From Phaseolus vulgaris (lineage: Eukaryota > Streptophyta > Magnoliopsida > Fabales > Fabaceae), in NCBI RefSeq assembly GCF_000499845.2, contig NC_023758.2, forward strand, positions 17,188,088-17,252,087: a stretch of DNA of 64,000 bases, given 5' to 3'. How positions within the stretch are numbered: position 1 is the stretch's first letter; each line of letters opens with the position of its first letter. Below are positions 59,280 to 64,000 of this stretch, piece after piece. Below the pieces are notes generated by a model, which worked only from the letters and a program-made list of their open reading frames with translations, had not been told where the DNA came from and made no database searches. A program made the position numbers and the translations under genes.

Positions 59280-61980
59280 ATGGTAAATCAAGAAGAAGAA
59301 GCGAAGAATGTATACAGAGTGTCGGGCTCCTCGTCATCATGGTCGAGGTTCCCGGTGTCCACTTTGAAATTGGCGGTGGAAATATTTGATGGCAGTGGAC
59401 ATTTTGGCATGTGGCAAGGAGAGGTCTTGGACTCTCTTTTTCAGCAGGGTCTTGATATTGCTATTGAAGGAGAGAAACCAAAAGAGGTAGAGGAGAAAGA
59501 TTGGAGTATCATCAACTGGTTAGCATGCAGAACTATTCGATCCTGCCTGTCTAGAGAGCAGAAGTACGTTGTAAAAAACTAGACTTCTACACACAAACTG
59601 TGGAAGGCATTGGAGGACAAGTTTCTGAAGAAGAGTGGTCAGAACAAGCTCCTAATGAAGAAAAGGTTGTTCCGATTTGACTACCAACAAGGTACTACTA
59701 TGAATGCACACATCACTATGTTTAATCAATTAGTAGCAGACCTGTTGAATTTAGATGTGAAGTTTGAGGATGAGGATTTGGCTTTGATGTTGTTATCATC
59801 TCTTCCTGATGAATTTGAACATTTGGAGACTACGCTCCTTCACGGGAAGGAGAATGTGTCGTTAGATGTTGTTTGTTCTGCTTTATATAGTCATGAATTG
59901 AGAAAGCAGGATAAGATGAAAACCAAATCAACGACATCAGAAGAAGCATTGGTGGCAAGAGGTCGTCAGCAAAGCCAAACAAAGGAGAGAAAAGGGATGT
60001 CTAAATCTAAAGGTCGAGCCGTTGCCAAAGATGAGTGTGCATTCTGTCATGAGAAAGGACACTGGAAGAAAGACTGTCCAAAACTGCAGAAGAAAGAGAA
60101 GGTTCCGCAAGATGCAAATGTTGCAGAATGCAAAAGTGATGTAGAATCAGATATCTCTTTAATTGTCTCGCTTTCAGCATCATCGTATTCAGATGAGTGG
60201 ATATTGGATTCAGGTTGTACTTATCATATGTGTCCCATTCGGGATTGGTTCTTTGAATTTCAAGAACTCGATGGCGGAGTTGTTTACATGGGAAATGATA
60301 ATCCATGTAAGACAGCTGGGATAGGTTCAATCAAGCTGCGGAATCATGATGGATCCACCAGAATTTTGCGGGATGTACGGTACGTGCCAAAGTTGAAGAA
60401 GAATCTCATCTCATTGGGGGCTTTAGAATCTAAAGGCCTAGTCGTGACGATGCGAGATGGAATTCTTAAAGCAACTTCAAGAGCACTGGTGATGTTGAAA
60501 GGCGTGATGAAGAACAATTTGTATTACTATCAAGGTAGTATAGTGGTGGGGACAGTAGCGGCAGCAACTTCTAGCTCTAAGAAGGATGCTGAGGCAACGA
60601 AGTTGTGGCATATGAGGTTGGGACATGCTGGAGAGAAATCCTTGCAAATTCTTACCAAGCAGGGATTGTTGAAAGGTACGAAGGCTTGCAAACTTGAATT
60701 TTGTGAGCATTGTGTTCTGGGAAAACAACGAAGAGTGAAGTTTGGCACTGCAATTCACAATACCAAGGGTATTCTGGATTATGTGCATTCAGATGTGTGG
60801 GGACCTGCCAAGACTCCGTCAATCGAAGGTAGGCATTATTTTGTCACTTTTGTGGATGATTTTTCCAGGAGAGTTTGGGTGTTTACTATGAAGAACAAAA
60901 ATGATGTGCTTGAAATTTTCCTTAAGTGGAATGATGAAGTTGAAAACCAGACAGGAAGGAAGATTAAGGTTCTCCGAACAGACAATGGAGGAGAATACAA
61001 GAGTGATCTGTTCCTGAAGGTATGCCAAGATTGTGGCATAATTCGGCACTTCACTGTTAGAAAAACACCACAGCAGAATGGGGTGTCAGAGCGTATGAAC
61101 AAGATACTTGTGGAGAAAGTTCGTTGTATGTTGTCTAATGCTGAGTTAGGCAGAGAGTTTTGGGCTGAGGCTGTGACATACGCTCAACATCTCGTCAATC
61201 GTTTGCCATCATCTGCTATAGATGGCAAAACCCCGTTAGAGGTATGGTCTGGAAAACCTGCAACTGATTATGATTCTTTGCATGTTTTTGGTTCTATTGC
61301 ATATTATCATGTGATTGAATCAAAGTTGGATCCACGGGCAAAGAAGGCTCTTTTCATGGGCTTTAGTCCTGGAGTGAAGGGATACCGTTTGTGGTGTCTA
61401 GAGGCAAAGAAGACGATTATCAGCAGGGATGTTACCTTTGATGAATCTTCCATGTTAAAGAAGGTAAATCCAGAAGGAGCTGATAGTACTCTGCAACAGG
61501 TGGAGTGTGTTCGGAAGCAGGTGGAGTTTGAGCAGACAATGGTGATCTCAACACGAGATACTACAAGTGACTCTCCTATGGCAGAAGAAGAGTCAGATGA
61601 GGAAGAGGTTCCTACCCAAGAATCTCAACAACAATCAGCACCAATTGCAGTTAGAAGACAAAGACGAGATATTCAGAAGCTTGCTCGTTTCATGGATATG
61701 GTTGCCTATGCACTTCCAGTTGTTGATGACATTCCATCCACTTACCCAAAAGCCATTCTGAGTTCAGAGAGTGGTAATTGGGCTGGTGCGGTGGAAGAGG
61801 AGATGCAGTCTTTGAAGAAGAACAAGATGTGGAAGCTGGCACAATTACCAAAAGGTAAGAAGGCAATTGGGTGCAAATGGGTATTTGCAAAGAAAGAAGA
61901 ATTTTCTAATAAAGAAGATGTTCGTTACAAGGGTCAAGTTTGAACATTGTTTAGACTTGGTTAATATTTTGCACATTTGA
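59280..61980 (+). pseudogene. Copia gag-protease-integrase polyprotein, broken
   Basis: The frame opens at 59280 (MVNQEEEAKN) and has a single in-frame TAG at 59580-59582 inside gag. It then continues to 61943. Numbering from the Met at 59610: zinc knuckle C143-C156 (CAFCHEKGHWKKDC), protease WILDSGCTYHMCP with catalytic D200 (DSG), integrase zinc finger H334, H339, C365, C368, and integrase core D395, D458 and E494 with the D-D-35-E spacing. The RT domain starts (AVEEEMQSLKKNKMWKL, IGCKWVFAKK) but stops at VRYKG near 61933. There it is joined out of frame to the last 14 codons of pol (61936-61980, KFEHCLDLVNILHI). The stop and the deletion make this copy unable to produce a complete polyprotein. 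Confidence 0.92.
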
Positions 61981-62087
61981 AGTTGGCGCCCGGAGGCGCA
62001 AATTTGAAGCACTGTAAAGTTTGTTTTTGTTATGTTTTGAGAAGATTTGTTTTAGGTGGGACTTGAAATTAAGCCAAGGTGGAGATT

Positions 62088-62406
62088 TGTTGATTTTGGC
62101 TTAATCCCAAGTCCCACATCGGTGGCTTCATTGTTTGGGAAGGAGGTTTGAGGGTTATAAATTAAACTCTTCTCCTTCACTGTTATATATCCCAATTTGT
62201 AATATCTTCTCTCATAATAATAAAAGTGAGTTGTTTTTGTTGTGCTCGGAGTTTAGGCTAAACAGGCCGAACTCCGTTAACAATTTTCGGGTGTGTTTTT
62301 TCCTCTTTATCTCTTTTATTATTCCGCTTTATTTATTCAATATTATTTGTCAGGTAGCTCTATTAGGGTTTTGTTTTAGTGGGAAAATTACCCGTTTTTT
62401 CCAACA
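62088..62406 (+). repeat. 3' LTR of the copia element
   Basis: 319 bp; differs from the 5' LTR by about nine single-base changes and a 3-base insertion near 62228. Confidence 0.9.
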
Positions 62407-62411
62407 CCAAG

Positions 62412-62876
62412 CCCCTTGCGGCCTTTTCTCCCCTTAACCCTTCTTCATCATTCATTTTACTTATGTTGCTATCAAATTGACTCATATTCTCACAAAAGCA
62501 AAAAGTTCAGGATTGGAGAGCAAAGTCATGGAAAATAGTGCGAAGCATTTTAGATAAATACGTTAGAAGCATTAAGCCTCTTCCCAAAATAAGGACCTTT
62601 GTAAATGTATAATTTGGTATCCCAAAAATATTGTTATAAATAAAACCTCTTCCCTCCCTCACTCTCTAATTTGATTTCATTACATCTCTCTAACAAATAC
62701 CCTGTTTTGTCTTCTCCTCTGCCCCTGTTCAAACTTCCCTTCTAATGCAAACCAGTGCACGTTTTCATGAGCTCAAATACCATATGTGTGCATGCATTTT
62801 ATGGTGGTAGCAATTTCTGATTTTATTTTCCTTTTAAACCCTTTTGTCTTGCATACATTTGAGACATTTGAAATCA
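62412..62876. promoter_or_regulatory. Possible promoter and pyrimidine-rich leader
   Basis: TATAAA at 62635-62640 is followed by CCTCTTCCCTCCCTCACTCTC and other CT-rich sequence, typical of a plant promoter and 5' leader. It would serve the doubtful gene beginning at 62877. Confidence 0.35.
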
Positions 62877-63659
62877 TGGTGAAAACAGACTTGATAGCTG
62901 TGAAAGAAGAGTTCGCAACTTTGTTTCCAACATATCAGGTTGGTATCTCTTTTCTTTATAATTACTTTCTTATTTTTCAATTTTTCAAGCAAATATGAAA
63001 AAGATACCTTACTATTTTCACCTTTTGTCTAGGTAAATCAGCATATACAGAACTTCATAAGTACTATGTTGAGGTTATTCAAAATCACAGTTTTATCTCA
63101 ATAATTAGTATTAATATTTACTGTAAATCTTTATTATGTAAATTAATGAGATGAAACTTCAGTTGTGAGGAAAAAATAGTTAACTCAAGAAAAGTGTCTA
63201 AACTTTGTCCTATATCAGAATTAATAGTTTTGGTAGTTTGCTAATTAATTTGCTTCATACAAATGTTGTTGTTAATGTTCTACCGCAGAGGATTTAGCTA
63301 CCTTGAAAATAAGAATTTGCTGCTTTTGAATTATTGACAGTCCCTTGTTTATTATTTATGGCATAAGGCTAAAGGGTTATCAATAAAATATCACCCTGTT
63401 CTTCGAAGTGCATATTCAGGTCGAATGCATAGATATTAATCTAAATATTTTCCAAGTCAAGCCTAAACTTTTTTGTTTTTTTTAACTTGGTGATGCAGGA
63501 GGAGGGTATGTTTCCTTAGAGGTTGATGGAAGAAAGATCGATGCAAGGGAGTTTGGGAGAGTGAATGTGTTTAGGGAGAAAGCCAACGAGGTTGGCATGA
63601 GAAATGGTGAGGGTTTGGAGGTTGGAGATGCGAGAGAGAAGAACGTAAAGAGTGGAGGC
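62877..63659 (+). CDS. Doubtful gene start, interrupted by an LTR
   Basis: The ATG at 62877 opens 21 codons (MVKTDLIAVKEEF, then LFPTYQ) before GTTGGT, a possible donor. At about 63499 an AG acceptor (GATGCAG) precedes a block open in one plus frame (YVSLEVDGRKIDAREFGRVN, then FREKANEVGMRN) up to 63659. The simplest join of the two is not in that frame, so the gene model is unproven; a further exon or another splice site would be needed. The block also has an open frame on the minus strand. No domain was recognised. A retrotransposon LTR starts at 63660, so any gene here is probably broken or ends before it. Confidence 0.25.
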
Positions 63660-64000
63660 TGTTGTCGCCGGTTGACCGGGATCGTCTTTGCACGTGGTTT
63701 GTCCCTGCGAGCTAGGGCACCTTCGTCTTGTTTCGTCCGTGGATACCTGAAAGAAGTGAACAAAGGGGCGTCCTCGCGACCGTTTGCACTCCGACGATCA
63801 AGTCAGCTAGCGAGAAACATCAAAACTGGGGACACACCCTTGAGAGGTGGTCGAAAAAACTGTACTGAATGACTGAAACTGTGTAACTAGAACTGTGCTG
63901 CCCTAATTGCCTTGTGCTCACTGTAAGTGCGTCGCGAAGACAACTAGGATTTTCTCTTTGTATCTGTGTGTATTAGGTTCCAATCCCTTTTCAAATGCTC
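63660..64000 (-). mobile_element. LTR of a LARD-related element, cut by the window edge
   Basis: Begins TGTTGTCGCCGGTTGACC, similar to TGTTCTCGCCAGTTGACC at 34910, and contains GCACTCCGACGATCAAGTCAG, as in both LTRs of the element at 30321-35627 (ACTCCGACGGTCAAGTCAG). In the orientation used for that element it lies on the minus strand. The far end is beyond the window. The predicted target duplication would be GAGGC (63655-63659). Confidence 0.6.

Larger units (their letters stand above)
58880..62411 (+). mobile_element. Ty1/copia element with RT and RNase H deleted
   Basis: LTRs of 316 bp (58885-59200) and 319 bp (62088-62406), both TGTTGATTTTGG to CCAACA, are flanked by the exact duplication CCAAG (58880-58884 and 62407-62411). 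The primer binding site TGGTATCAAGAGCC starts at 59203 and has one extra A compared with the common TGGTATCAGAGCC. A purine-rich tract (AAGGTGGAGATT) precedes the 3' LTR. By hand the LTRs differ by about nine substitutions and one 3-base gap, so insertion was fairly recent. The internal region keeps gag, protease and integrase, but RT and RNase H are missing except for the extreme ends, so the copy is non-autonomous. Confidence 0.93.

Noticed and set aside
60007..61102. Several minus-strand ORFs of 72-107 codons
   Set aside because: Antisense shadows of the copia integrase frame, which carries clear catalytic motifs on the plus strand.

Overview
This window is plant nuclear DNA, most likely from a papilionoid legume of the bean/soybean/cowpea type. 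The evidence is intron-containing genes, AT-rich intergenic DNA, and densely nested Ty1/copia, Ty3/gypsy and CACTA transposons. The legume placement rests on overall resemblance of genes and repeats and was not searched. Only four convincing host genes were found. They are a small proline-rich secreted protein (4385-4846, +), a single-exon family-1 glycosyltransferase of the UGT73 type (17796-19214, +), an eight-exon TPX2-domain WVD2-like microtubule protein (24069-29289, -) and a five-exon NIP-type aquaporin (56354-57681, -). A 5' fragment of a second UGT73 gene lies tail-to-tail with the intact one (19627-19851, -), the remnant of a small local UGT cluster. A doubtful gene start near 62877 is followed by a retrotransposon LTR that runs off the right edge. 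Layout: 1-6 kb is AT-rich DNA with a TRIM-like fragment and the proline-rich gene. From 6 to 17 kb there are decayed Ty3 and copia relics, a small CACTA element with an exact 3-bp target duplication (8910-9831), and a 1.8-kb solo LTR (12416-14190) with an exact 5-bp duplication inside an older gag relic. From 17 to 30 kb lie the UGT locus, a copia relic and the WVD2-like gene. From 30 to 44 kb are two large non-coding LTR retrotransposons (30321-35627 and about 37742-44022) filled with tandem arrays; the second carries a nested gag-only Ty3 element (40246-43387) with target duplication CAATC. From 44 to 48 kb is a 3.9-kb CACTA element (44166-48102, target duplication TAG) that carries a four-exon captured fragment of a host gene with introns retained. 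From 51 to 54 kb is a Ty3 pol relic whose reverse-transcriptase core is triplicated in tandem as 288-bp units. From 54 to 62 kb are a CACTA-like relic, the aquaporin gene and a young-looking copia element (58885-62406, target duplication CCAAG) that has lost almost all of its reverse transcriptase and RNase H. The host genes are functionally unrelated (cell wall, specialised metabolism, cytoskeleton, membrane transport), with no sign of an operon or pathway cluster beyond the UGT pair. No previously undescribed biochemical system was recognised. The most interesting structures are the gene-carrying CACTA element, the in-frame RT triplication, the LTR elements that have lost coding capacity but kept cis-signals, and one GC-AG intron in each of the two multi-exon genes (2 of 11 introns). 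All exon models were read by hand from splice sites and protein continuity; no search or transcript data were available.
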